A stretch of 44,351 nucleotides of DNA, from positions 1-44,351 of the forward strand of contig JAFYPA010000081.1 of assembly GCA_017560085.1 (NCBI GenBank). The letters run 5' to 3'. The DNA comes from Clostridia bacterium. GTDB lineage: Bacteria > Bacillota > Clostridia > Oscillospirales > CAG-382. The stretch's first letter is position 1, and every line of letters starts with the position of its first letter. The position numbers were made by a program, and so were the translations under genes. The notes beneath the pieces are model-generated. The model searched no databases. It had not been told where the DNA came from and was given only the letters and a program-made list of their open reading frames with translations. This document shows positions 7,972 to 15,006 of this stretch, piece by piece.

Positions 7972-8627
7972 AAAGAGTAACAATTTTTGCAGGTCACTAC
8001 GGAAGCGGAAAAACCAACATTGCAATAAATTACGCCTTGAAAATCAAGGACAGCGGGGAAGAGGTTGACATTGCCGACCTTGATATAGTAAATCCTTACT
8101 TCCGCACAAAGGACGCAGAAACACTCCTTGCGGAAAAGGGAATAAGACTTGTTTCCTCCGTTATGGCGAATACCAATGTTGATACTCCCGCACTTCCCGC
8201 AGAGGCTTACTCGGTTGTTCACGATAAATCAAAGCACGCAGTAATTGACGTCGGAGGCGACGACAGAGGCGCACTTGCTCTCGGAAGATATGTCCCTTAC
8301 CTCGCCGAGGAGGACAATTATGAAATGCTCTTTGTAATAAACAAATACAGATTCCTCACGGGAAGCCCCGAGGAAACAATTGAGGTTATGAGAGAAATCG
8401 AATTCGCCGCAGGTGTCAGATTTACGGGCGTTGTAAACAACTCCAACGTAGGTGACGACACAAGCGAGGAGGATGTTCTTGACAGCCTTGACTACGCCGA
8501 AAGTGTTGCATCCCTTGCGGGAATACCGCTCAGATTCACTACGGTCAGAGAAAATCTGTATGAAAATTTAAAAACAAAAATAAACGGTCTTATGCCTATC
8601 AAAATCTGCGTAAGACAGTCATTCTGA
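7953..8627 (+). CDS. P-loop ATPase linked to 2-oxoacid oxidoreductase genes
   Basis: A 224-residue P-loop NTPase of the SIMIBI/ParA-CobQ type. Walker A is GHYGSGKT at residues 14-21, then VDIADLDIVNPYFRT as in nucleotide-switch proteins, then VIDVGGDDRGALALGRY in the Walker B region. No membrane segment or Fe-S cysteine cluster is visible. The ATG at 7953 has GAGG 10 bases upstream and overlaps the end of ilvE; a TTG at 7968 that overlaps the ilvE stop is the alternative. It lies just before the ferredoxin-like and catalytic subunits of a 2-oxoacid oxidoreductase. A maturation or regulatory role for that enzyme is plausible but unproven; I know of no established function. Confidence 0.75.
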   Translation: MDCKDLKRVTIFAGHYGSGKTNIAINYALKIKDSGEEVDIADLDIVNPYFRTKDAETLLAEKGIRLVSSVMANTNVDTPALPAEAYSVVHDKSKHAVIDVGGDDRGALALGRYVPYLAEEDNYEMLFVINKYRFLTGSPEETIEVMREIEFAAGVRFTGVVNNSNVGDDTSEEDVLDSLDYAESVASLAGIPLRFTTVRENLYENLKTKINGLMPIKICVRQSF

Positions 8628-8649
8628 AAAAGAAAGTGAGGTAAAAATT

Positions 8650-8853
8650 ATGCCGAAGGTTACTTTCAAGGAAGATATGTGCAAAGGATGCGGTCTTTGC
8701 GTATCCGCATGTCCCAAGAAGATTGTTAAGCTTAATGACAAGCTTAATGCAAAAGGCTACCGCACAGCAGGAATCACAGACCAGAGCGCTTGTATCGCTT
8801 GCGCATTCTGTGCAACAATGTGTCCCGACTGTGTAATTACTGTAGAAAAGTAA
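8650..8853 (+). CDS. 2-oxoacid:ferredoxin oxidoreductase delta subunit (2x[4Fe-4S])
   Basis: A 67-residue ferredoxin-like subunit with two complete [4Fe-4S] motifs: C11-x2-C14-x2-C17-x3-C21 and C48-x2-C51-x2-C54-x3-C58, each last Cys followed by Pro. It should carry electrons between the thiamine-diphosphate subunit and free ferredoxin. The start follows AAGTGAGGT. It lies 22 bases after the ATPase gene and 49 bases before the alpha subunit, so it is very probably the delta subunit of the enzyme encoded downstream rather than an independent ferredoxin. Confidence 0.9.
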   Translation: MPKVTFKEDMCKGCGLCVSACPKKIVKLNDKLNAKGYRTAGITDQSACIACAFCATMCPDCVITVEK

Positions 8854-8902
8854 TACATACTGCAATAAATCAAGATTGTAATTTACGAAAGGAATAAAGA
8901 AA

Positions 8903-9976
8903 ATGAGTGACAAGAAACTTATGAAGGGTAATGAAGCTATGGCTGAAGCCGCTATCATGGCAGGCTGCCGTCACTACTTCGGTTACCCCATAACTCCTCA
9001 GACGGAAGTTGCGGCTTATATGTCCAAGAGACTTCCCAAGATAGACGGCGGTGTATTCCTTCAGGCTGAAAGTGAAGTTGCCGCAATCAACATGGTAATC
9101 GGTGTTGCATCCACAGGTAAGAGAGTAATGACCTCCTCCTCCAGCCCCGGAATCTCCCTTAAGAGCGAAGGTATTTCCTATCTTGCAGGCTGTGACCTTC
9201 CCGCACTTGTAGTAAACGTACAGAGAGGCGGCCCCGGTCTCGGCGGCATTCAGCCCTCCCAGTCCGACTACTTCCAGGCAACACGCGGCGGCGGACACGG
9301 TGACTTCCATATGATAGTTCTCGCTCCCAACTCCGTAAACGAAATGGTTAACCTTACAGTTAAGGGCTTTGACCTTGCCGATAAGTACAGAATGACAACA
9401 ATGATTCTTGCCGACGGTACACTCGGTCAGATGATGGAGCCTGTATCCTTTGACAGCATTCCCAAGTCCGAAACAGTTGAAAAGCCCTGGGCTCTTACAG
9501 GTACAAAGGAAGAAAGAAAGCCCAACATCGTAAACTCTCTCGCACTCAACCCCGAGCATCTTGAAAACTGGAATCTTGAAAGATACGAAAGATACGCAAA
9601 GGTTGAAGAAAACGAGGTTATGTACGAGTCCTACAGAATGGAAGATGCAGAATACTGTATCGTAGCATTCGGCGTAGCATCCAGAGTTTCACAGAACGCT
9701 ATCGACGCGGCTCGTGAAAAGGGCATTAAGGTAGGTATGATAAGACCTATCACAGTATGGCCGTTCCCCAAGAAGGTTCTCTTTGAGGCGGCTGATACAG
9801 TTAAGGAATTCATCTGCGTTGAGCTTAATATGGGTCAGATGATCGAGGACGTAGAGCTTGCAATCAAGTGCAAGAAGCCCGTTCACTCCTGCACAAGAAC
9901 AGGCGGTATGATTCCTTCTCCCGAATTCATTCTTGACAAGATTTGCGAAGTAGCAAAGAATGGAGGTAGCAACTAA
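8903..9976 (+). CDS. vorB: 2-oxoacid (2-oxoisovalerate-type) ferredoxin oxidoreductase alpha subunit
   Basis: The alpha subunit of a VOR/KOR-type 2-oxoacid:ferredoxin oxidoreductase (357 residues). It contains the pyrimidine-binding and domain-II regions of the pyruvate-ferredoxin-oxidoreductase superfamily. The N-terminus has MKGNEAMAEAAIMAG, then YPITPQTEVAAYMSKRLP, then the ESEVAAINMVIGVASTGKR stretch with its catalytic-type Glu, then SSPGISLKSEGISYLAG. The enzyme reversibly converts a 2-oxoacid and CoA to acyl-CoA, CO2 and reduced ferredoxin. Annotated relatives are named VorB (3-methyl-2-oxobutanoate) or KorA (2-oxoglutarate). The ilvE and acyl-CoA synthetase neighbours favour branched-chain substrates, but sequence alone does not settle specificity. 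Confidence 0.88.
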   Translation: MSDKKLMKGNEAMAEAAIMAGCRHYFGYPITPQTEVAAYMSKRLPKIDGGVFLQAESEVAAINMVIGVASTGKRVMTSSSSPGISLKSEGISYLAGCDLPALVVNVQRGGPGLGGIQPSQSDYFQATRGGGHGDFHMIVLAPNSVNEMVNLTVKGFDLADKYRMTTMILADGTLGQMMEPVSFDSIPKSETVEKPWALTGTKEERKPNIVNSLALNPEHLENWNLERYERYAKVEENEVMYESYRMEDAEYCIVAFGVASRVSQNAIDAAREKGIKVGMIRPITVWPFPKKVLFEAADTVKEFICVELNMGQMIEDVELAIKCKKPVHSCTRTGGMIPSPEFILDKICEVAKNGGSN

Positions 9977-10722
9977 TGACAGTATTTGAAAAGACAAAGG
10001 GACTTACTGATGCACCGCTTCACTACTGTCCCGGCTGTACTCACGGTATTATCCACAGACTCGTAGCTGAGGTTCTTGAAGAGCTTGGTGTTCTCGGTAA
10101 GGCAATCGGTGTTGCTCCCGTAGGATGCTCCGTATTCGCATATAACTATTTTAACTGCGATATGGTTCAGGCAGCTCACGGCCGTGCTCCCGCCGTTGCA
10201 ACAGGCGTTAAGAGATCCGATGAAAATAACATCGTATTTACATATCAGGGCGACGGTGACCTTGCCGCTATCGGTACTGCAGAAACAGTTCACGCAGCAG
10301 CAAGACGCGAAAATATCACAGTAATTTTCGTAAACAACGCTATTTACGGTATGACAGGCGGCCAGATGGCTCCCACAACACTTCCCGGTCAGGTTACACA
10401 GACATCTCCTTACGGACGTGACGTAACAAAGGTTGGTTACCCCGTTAAGGTTTGTGAAATGCTCTCCAACGTTGACGGTGCGGTTTATCTTGAAAGAGTT
10501 GCCGTAAACAACGTAAAGAATGTTAAGAAGGCAAAGGCTGCTATCAAGAAGGCATTCCAGAATCAGATTGATGGCAAGGGCTTCTCACTTGTTGAGGTTC
10601 TTTCCACTTGTCCCACAAACTGGGGTAAGACACCTGAGGATTCTCTTGTATGGCTTGAAGAAAATATGATTCCTTATTATCCTCTCGGAGTTTATAAGGA
10701 CATTTCCGATAAGGAGGACTGA
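9976..10722 (+). CDS. 2-oxoacid:ferredoxin oxidoreductase beta subunit (thiamine-PP)
   Basis: The thiamine-diphosphate-binding beta subunit, 248 residues. It has an N-terminal C18-PG-C21 motif typical of KorB/VorA proteins. The metal/TPP motif is G92-D93-G94-D95 followed by N120-N121 in FVNNAIYGMTGGQ. The ATG shares one base with the stop codon of the alpha subunit (TAATG), so the two are translationally coupled. Decarboxylation or reductive carboxylation takes place here, with electrons passing to the two-cluster delta subunit. The gamma subunit follows 4 bases later. Confidence 0.92.
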   Translation: MTVFEKTKGLTDAPLHYCPGCTHGIIHRLVAEVLEELGVLGKAIGVAPVGCSVFAYNYFNCDMVQAAHGRAPAVATGVKRSDENNIVFTYQGDGDLAAIGTAETVHAAARRENITVIFVNNAIYGMTGGQMAPTTLPGQVTQTSPYGRDVTKVGYPVKVCEMLSNVDGAVYLERVAVNNVKNVKKAKAAIKKAFQNQIDGKGFSLVEVLSTCPTNWGKTPEDSLVWLEENMIPYYPLGVYKDISDKED

Positions 10723-10726
10723 CACA

Positions 10727-11263
10727 ATGGAAAACAAGATACTCATTGCCGGCTTCGGCGGTCAGGGAATCCTCTTCGCAGGTAAGTTCCTTGCATATAT
10801 CGGACTCAATGAGGACAAGCAGGTTTCCTGGCTTCCCTCGTACGGTCCCGAAATGAGAGGCGGTACAGCTAACTGCTCTATCATCCTCAGCGACAAGAAC
10901 ATCGGCTCTCCCATCGTAGATAAGCCCGATATCCTCGTTGCTATGAACACACCCTCACTTGCAAAGTACGTAAACGAGGTTGCTCCCGGAGGAACAATCT
11001 TCGTTGACAGCGCTCTTATCGATGCAAAGGTTGAAAGAACAGACGTTGACGTTGTATATATCCCCGCAAGCACAATGGCAACAGAAAACAACCTCGCAGG
11101 TCTTGCAAATATGATTATTGTCGGTGCCATTATTAAGAAGTGCAATATCACTTCTTTTGAAAATACCGAGGCGGCTCTTGAAAAGGTAGTTCCTCCGACA
11201 AAGGTTAAGCTCTTTGAGCCTAACAAGAAGGCACTTACAGTAGGTTACGAATTCGTAAAATAA
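10727..11263 (+). CDS. 2-oxoacid:ferredoxin oxidoreductase gamma subunit
   Basis: A 178-residue gamma subunit (pyruvate/2-oxoacid ferredoxin oxidoreductase gamma domain), which binds part of CoA and completes the four-subunit enzyme. Hallmarks are IAGFGGQGILFAGKFLA at the N-terminus, LPSYGPEMRGGTANC around residue 40 and the DILVAMNTPSL segment. The start follows AAGGAGG and lies 4 bases after the beta subunit. Gene order delta-alpha-beta-gamma is the usual order for KOR/VOR clusters in anaerobes. Confidence 0.92.
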   Translation: MENKILIAGFGGQGILFAGKFLAYIGLNEDKQVSWLPSYGPEMRGGTANCSIILSDKNIGSPIVDKPDILVAMNTPSLAKYVNEVAPGGTIFVDSALIDAKVERTDVDVVYIPASTMATENNLAGLANMIIVGAIIKKCNITSFENTEAALEKVVPPTKVKLFEPNKKALTVGYEFVK

Positions 11264-11299
11264 ACCGCACTTTGTTAATAGAAAGAAAGGATATTGATT

Positions 11300-11848
11300 A
11301 TGAACGAACAGATAAAGGATATAGGTCTTCGTCTGCGTGCACTCCGTGAGGATATGGAGATTACACCCGAGGATATGGCTTCAAAGCTCGAGGTTGATAT
11401 TGATACATACCTTGGCTACGAAAGCGGTGAAATGGACTTTTCCTTTAGCCTTATTTACAATGCAGCAGAGATTTTAGGCGTTGACGTTCTTGATTTAATC
11501 AGCGGCAGTGCGCCGACCCTTTCTATGTGTTGTATGGTAAAAAAAGGCAAGGGCTATTCCGTTAAGCGTGATGAAGAATACGACTATAAGCACCTTGCAT
11601 ATACATTCAGAAACAAGAAGGCAGAGCCCTTCCTTGTAACAATTACACCGGATAATAAGCCTCCGGTAATGCATGGTCACGAGGGACAGGAATTCAACTA
11701 CGTCCTCTCCGGAAAGATGATGCTTTATATTGGCGATATTTCCTATGAATTATCCAAGGGTGACAGTGTGTACTTTGATGCAAGCGTACCCCATGCAGAG
11801 GTTGCAATAGATAAAGAAGCACAGTTTATTGCTGTGGTTATGAAATAA
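11300..11848 (+). CDS. XRE-family regulator with C-terminal cupin domain
   Basis: A 182-residue protein with an N-terminal helix-turn-helix (about residues 6-62, LRLRALREDMEITPEDMASK) and a C-terminal cupin (about 110-180) with the metal-type motif HGHEGQEFNYVLSG and the second motif KGDSVYFDASVPHAE. Such proteins sense a small ligand in the cupin and regulate nearby metabolic genes. An in-frame TTG at 11294 exists, but the ATG at 11300 is 9 bases from AAAGG and is preferred. It lies inside the operon between the VOR subunits and the acyl-CoA synthetase and may control this unit. The ligand is unknown. Confidence 0.85.
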   Translation: MNEQIKDIGLRLRALREDMEITPEDMASKLEVDIDTYLGYESGEMDFSFSLIYNAAEILGVDVLDLISGSAPTLSMCCMVKKGKGYSVKRDEEYDYKHLAYTFRNKKAEPFLVTITPDNKPPVMHGHEGQEFNYVLSGKMMLYIGDISYELSKGDSVYFDASVPHAEVAIDKEAQFIAVVMK

Positions 11849-11879
11849 TATAAAGAAAATTCGCAAGGAGATAAAACCA

Positions 11880-13568
11880 ATGGCTATATACGAAAAGTTT
11901 GTTGGTGCTTCAAGGGACGATTTTCTCTCCCTTGAGGACGCCCAGCAAAACTATACACTTTCATTCAGCGAGAACTTCAACTTCGCATATGACGTAGTTG
12001 ATGTGCTCGGCAAAAACAAACCCGATAAGCTCGCTATGGTGTGGGTATCCAACGACGGCGAGGAGAAAAAATTCACCTTTAAGGATATGATGCTCGCATC
12101 CAATAAGGCGGCAAATTACTTCAAGTACCTCGGAATCAAGAAGGGCGACAGAGTACTTCTCGTGCTCCGCAGAAGCTATTACTTCTGGTTCTGTATGCTC
12201 GGACTTCACAAAATCGGTGCAGTAGCCGTTCAGGCAACCGATATGCTCAAGGCAAAGGACTATGTTTACCGCTGTAACGCAGGTAAAATCAAGTGCGTAA
12301 TCGCTACGGGCTTTGGTAACGCTACCGAATACTTCGATGAGGGCGAGGGCTATGAAACCGTAGAAATCAAGCTCGTAACAGAGCACAAGAAATGCGGTAA
12401 CGGCTGGCACGACTTCGAGGAAGGCTTCCTTATGGCAAGCGATAAGTGGCAGAGACCCACCGGTAAGGACGCAACCAGGGCAGACGATATGATGCTTATG
12501 GCGTTCTCCTCAGGTACTACGGGTTATCCCAAGATTATCACTCATAACTTCAAGTACCCCCTCGGACACATTATGACTGGTGTATTCTGGCACAGAGTTG
12601 TTGACGGCGGTCTTCACTTCACAATCTCCGATACAGGCTGGCTCAAGTCCCTCTGGGGTAAATTCTACGGTCAGTGGTTCGGCGAAAGTGCCGTGCTTGT
12701 TTATGACTTTGATAAGTTCGATCCCGAATCTGTACTTAAGGTTATGGAAAAGCACAGAGTAACAACCTTCTGCGTTCCTCCAACAATGTACAGAATGATG
12801 CTTGAGCAGGATGTTTCAAGATTCGATCTTTCCTCTCTTACACATTGCTGCAGCGCAGGTGAGGCACTTAACCCCGAAATCTTCAACAAATGGAAGGCCG
12901 CAACAGGTCTTGAAATTTACGAGGGCTTCGGTCAGACGGAAACCTGCCTCTGTATCGCAACTCTTTACCCTTGGACAAAGCCCGTTCCCGGAACACTCGG
13001 TTATCCCGTTCCCGGATTTGATATGCACCTTCTCGATGCCGACGGCAATCCCGTTGTCCGCGGTGCTACAGGTGAAATCTGCTGCAGAGTACTCTCCAAG
13101 AAGAGAAAGTCCTGCGGTCTTATAGATACATATAACTTCAGCGATGAGGATACCGAAAGAGCTATGTACAACGGCTTCTACCACACGGGAGATACCGCAT
13201 ACAGAGACGAAAAGGGTATGTTCAGATACGTAGGCAGAAACGACGATGTAATCAAGTCATCGGGCTACAGAATCGGACCCTTTGAAATCGAAAGTGTTCT
13301 TCTTGAGCACGACGCCGTAAAGGAGGTTGCCGTAACAGGCGTACCCGATCCCGTAAGAGGCTTTGCGGTTAAGGCAACAATCGTTCTCAACGATGGCTTC
13401 GAGGGCACAGAGGCTCTCACCAAGGAGCTTCAGAAGTACGTTAAGGACAACACAGCTCCTTATAAGTACCCCAGAGTAGTTGAATATGTGGAAGCACTTC
13501 CCAAGACCTTCAACGGTAAAATCAGAAGAAGCGAGCTTCGCGAAAAGGACGCACAGAAAAATCAGTAA
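11880..13568 (+). CDS. AMP-forming acyl-CoA synthetase (medium/branched-chain type)
   Basis: A 562-residue member of the ANL superfamily that activates a carboxylic acid to its CoA thioester with ATP, forming AMP and PPi. It shows SSGTTGYPK at 210-218, YEGFGQTE, the YHTGDTA hinge region, the GRNDDVIKSSGYRIGPFEIES segment and the C-terminal catalytic K547 in PKTFNGK. The overall pattern resembles medium-chain acyl-CoA synthetases more than acetyl-CoA synthetase. The start follows AAGGAG. It is the last gene of the operon, followed 12 bases later by a strong terminator. With the VOR subunits and ilvE upstream, likely substrates are isobutyrate, isovalerate, 2-methylbutyrate or aryl acids; this is inference. 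Confidence 0.88.
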   Translation: MAIYEKFVGASRDDFLSLEDAQQNYTLSFSENFNFAYDVVDVLGKNKPDKLAMVWVSNDGEEKKFTFKDMMLASNKAANYFKYLGIKKGDRVLLVLRRSYYFWFCMLGLHKIGAVAVQATDMLKAKDYVYRCNAGKIKCVIATGFGNATEYFDEGEGYETVEIKLVTEHKKCGNGWHDFEEGFLMASDKWQRPTGKDATRADDMMLMAFSSGTTGYPKIITHNFKYPLGHIMTGVFWHRVVDGGLHFTISDTGWLKSLWGKFYGQWFGESAVLVYDFDKFDPESVLKVMEKHRVTTFCVPPTMYRMMLEQDVSRFDLSSLTHCCSAGEALNPEIFNKWKAATGLEIYEGFGQTETCLCIATLYPWTKPVPGTLGYPVPGFDMHLLDADGNPVVRGATGEICCRVLSKKRKSCGLIDTYNFSDEDTERAMYNGFYHTGDTAYRDEKGMFRYVGRNDDVIKSSGYRIGPFEIESVLLEHDAVKEVAVTGVPDPVRGFAVKATIVLNDGFEGTEALTKELQKYVKDNTAPYKYPRVVEYVEALPKTFNGKIRRSELREKDAQKNQ

Positions 13569-13580
13569 TCAATAAAAATT

Positions 13581-13612
13581 AAAGCCGATGAACTTCTTCG
13601 TCGGCTTTTATC
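13581..13612 (+). terminator. Intrinsic terminator ending the met/ilv/vor operon
   Basis: A 12-bp stem (13581-13592 with 13597-13608, one G-U pair), a CTTC loop and a T-rich tail. It closes the unit that began at the 4242 promoter. Confidence 0.85.
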
Positions 13613-13628
13613 TTACAGTGAGGATTTT

Positions 13629-14405
13629 ATGAATTACGAAATTATAGATTTCCACACCCATCCATTCGATGAGCCCGAGTATAATATCTGCAGTCACAGA
13701 GACTACTCCGAAATGACCGTTGAAAGCTCGGAAAAGATTCTCCGAAAGCTCGGTATAACCCGAATCTGTGGCTCTGTTATCGGCAAGCGCAAGGAAAGTA
13801 CTTGCTGGGAGGATATAAGCCACCTCAATAATAAGGCTCTTGAGCTCGCAAGGAGATACAACGGATTTTATATTCCGGGCTTCCACGTTCATCCGGATTT
13901 TGTCCGTGAATCCTGCGAGGAAATAGAAAGAATGTCAAAGCTCGGCGTAAGCTTAATCGGTGAGCTCGTGCCGTACTACCACCATTGGGACGACTATTCC
14001 TGCAAGGGCTTCTATGAAATTCTTGATGTAGCAAAATCCTTCAATATGGTCGTAAGCTTCCATTCAATGAACGAGGACAGTATGGACAAAATGGTAAAGG
14101 ACCATAAGGATGTAACCTTTGTAGCCGCTCATCCCGGTGAATACAGAGAATATATGCGTCACCTTGAAAGAATGAAATTCAGCGAAAATTATTATCTCGA
14201 TATTTCGGGCACGGGTGTATTCCGCTACGGAATGCTCAGACACGGTATCGACGAATTCGGTGCGGAAAGATTCCTTTACGGCTCGGACTATCCGACCTGC
14301 AACCCCTCGATGTTCGTCCACGCCGTAATCAGCGACCCGCTTATAAAGGACAGTGAAAGAGAGCTTATCTGCTCTGGTAACGCAAAGCGGGTTCTCGGCT
14401 TATAA
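13629..14405 (+). CDS. Amidohydrolase-family (TIM-barrel) metal-dependent hydrolase
   Basis: A 258-residue amidohydrolase-2 type protein. Metal-ligand motifs are H9-x-H11 (DFHTH) at the N-terminus, a His in VSFHSMN, a His in FVAAHPGE and an Asp in LYGSDYPT near the C-terminus, the standard order for this fold. Relatives include uronate isomerase-like hydrolases and decarboxylases of the ACMSD group; the substrate cannot be inferred. A GIGELVPYYHHWDDYS-like stretch around residue 115 is unusually rich in aromatic residues and His. The start follows GTGAGG. The PAP2 phosphatase gene starts 10 bases after the stop. Confidence 0.8.
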   Translation: MNYEIIDFHTHPFDEPEYNICSHRDYSEMTVESSEKILRKLGITRICGSVIGKRKESTCWEDISHLNNKALELARRYNGFYIPGFHVHPDFVRESCEEIERMSKLGVSLIGELVPYYHHWDDYSCKGFYEILDVAKSFNMVVSFHSMNEDSMDKMVKDHKDVTFVAAHPGEYREYMRHLERMKFSENYYLDISGTGVFRYGMLRHGIDEFGAERFLYGSDYPTCNPSMFVHAVISDPLIKDSERELICSGNAKRVLGL

Positions 14406-14415
14406 CGGAGGAAAT

Positions 14416-14958
14416 ATGGAATTTATTCAATCAATTGATTTTGCACTTCTCAACGCAATAAAGAACAACCTGACCTGTGCATTTCTTGATTTTATTATGC
14501 CGATTATCACCGTAATAGGTAACGACGGCATTGCGTATATCATCCTCGCGGTTATTCTGATGATATTCAAAAAAACAAGAAAATACGGAATAATGTTGGG
14601 CATAGCTCTTTTGTTCGGACTTATATTCGGTAATATTCTTCTCAAAAATCTGATAGCAAGACCGCGTCCGTTCACTTACAACGATATGAAGCTCATAATC
14701 CCTATCCCCGACGAATATTCCTTCCCGTCGGGACATAGTATGGCTTCCTTCGAAACGGCTTCGGTTGTGTTCTATATGAACAGAAAAGCAGGTGCGGTAA
14801 TGCTTGTAATAGCATCACTCGTTGCATTTTCAAGACTGTATCTGTATGTACATTTCCCGACAGATGTAATCTGCGGATGTATTCTCGGAACAATTTTCGG
14901 TATATGTGCGATAAAGCTGTATAATTTTATTGCGGAATCCTTCACTAAAAAAGCATAA
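14416..14958 (+). CDS. PAP2-superfamily membrane phosphatase
   Basis: A 180-residue membrane phosphatase of the type 2 phosphatidic acid phosphatase superfamily, probably acting on lipid phosphates or undecaprenyl-pyrophosphate. All three signature blocks are visible: KNLIARPRPF, then PSGHSMASFE, then SRLYLYVHFPTDVICG, which holds the catalytic His. About five membrane helices surround them. The frame extends upstream into the amidohydrolase gene to an ATG at 14353, but CGGAGG at 14406-14411 sets the start at 14416. A bidirectional hairpin follows the stop. Confidence 0.9.
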   Translation: MEFIQSIDFALLNAIKNNLTCAFLDFIMPIITVIGNDGIAYIILAVILMIFKKTRKYGIMLGIALLFGLIFGNILLKNLIARPRPFTYNDMKLIIPIPDEYSFPSGHSMASFETASVVFYMNRKAGAVMLVIASLVAFSRLYLYVHFPTDVICGCILGTIFGICAIKLYNFIAESFTKKA

Positions 14959-14961
14959 AGC

Positions 14962-15006
14962 AAGGCAGTAACCTTTGAAATTCGGGTTACTGCCTTAAAT
15001 TTTATT
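14962..15006. terminator. Bidirectional intrinsic terminator between convergent genes
   Basis: A perfect 12-bp stem, AAGGCAGTAACC (14962-14973) with its complement at 14985-14996, and a T-rich tail on the plus side. It separates the PAP2 gene from the convergent GH106-like gene. The minus-side tail is weaker. Confidence 0.8.

Noticed and set aside
6868..8025. A 385-codon open frame on the minus strand across ilvE
   Set aside because: Antisense to ilvE and part of its neighbours; Cys/Ser-rich, no recognisable domain or ribosome binding site.
8870..9559. Long minus-strand frame inside the VOR alpha subunit gene
   Set aside because: Same codon-bias shadow effect; no start signal and no domain.
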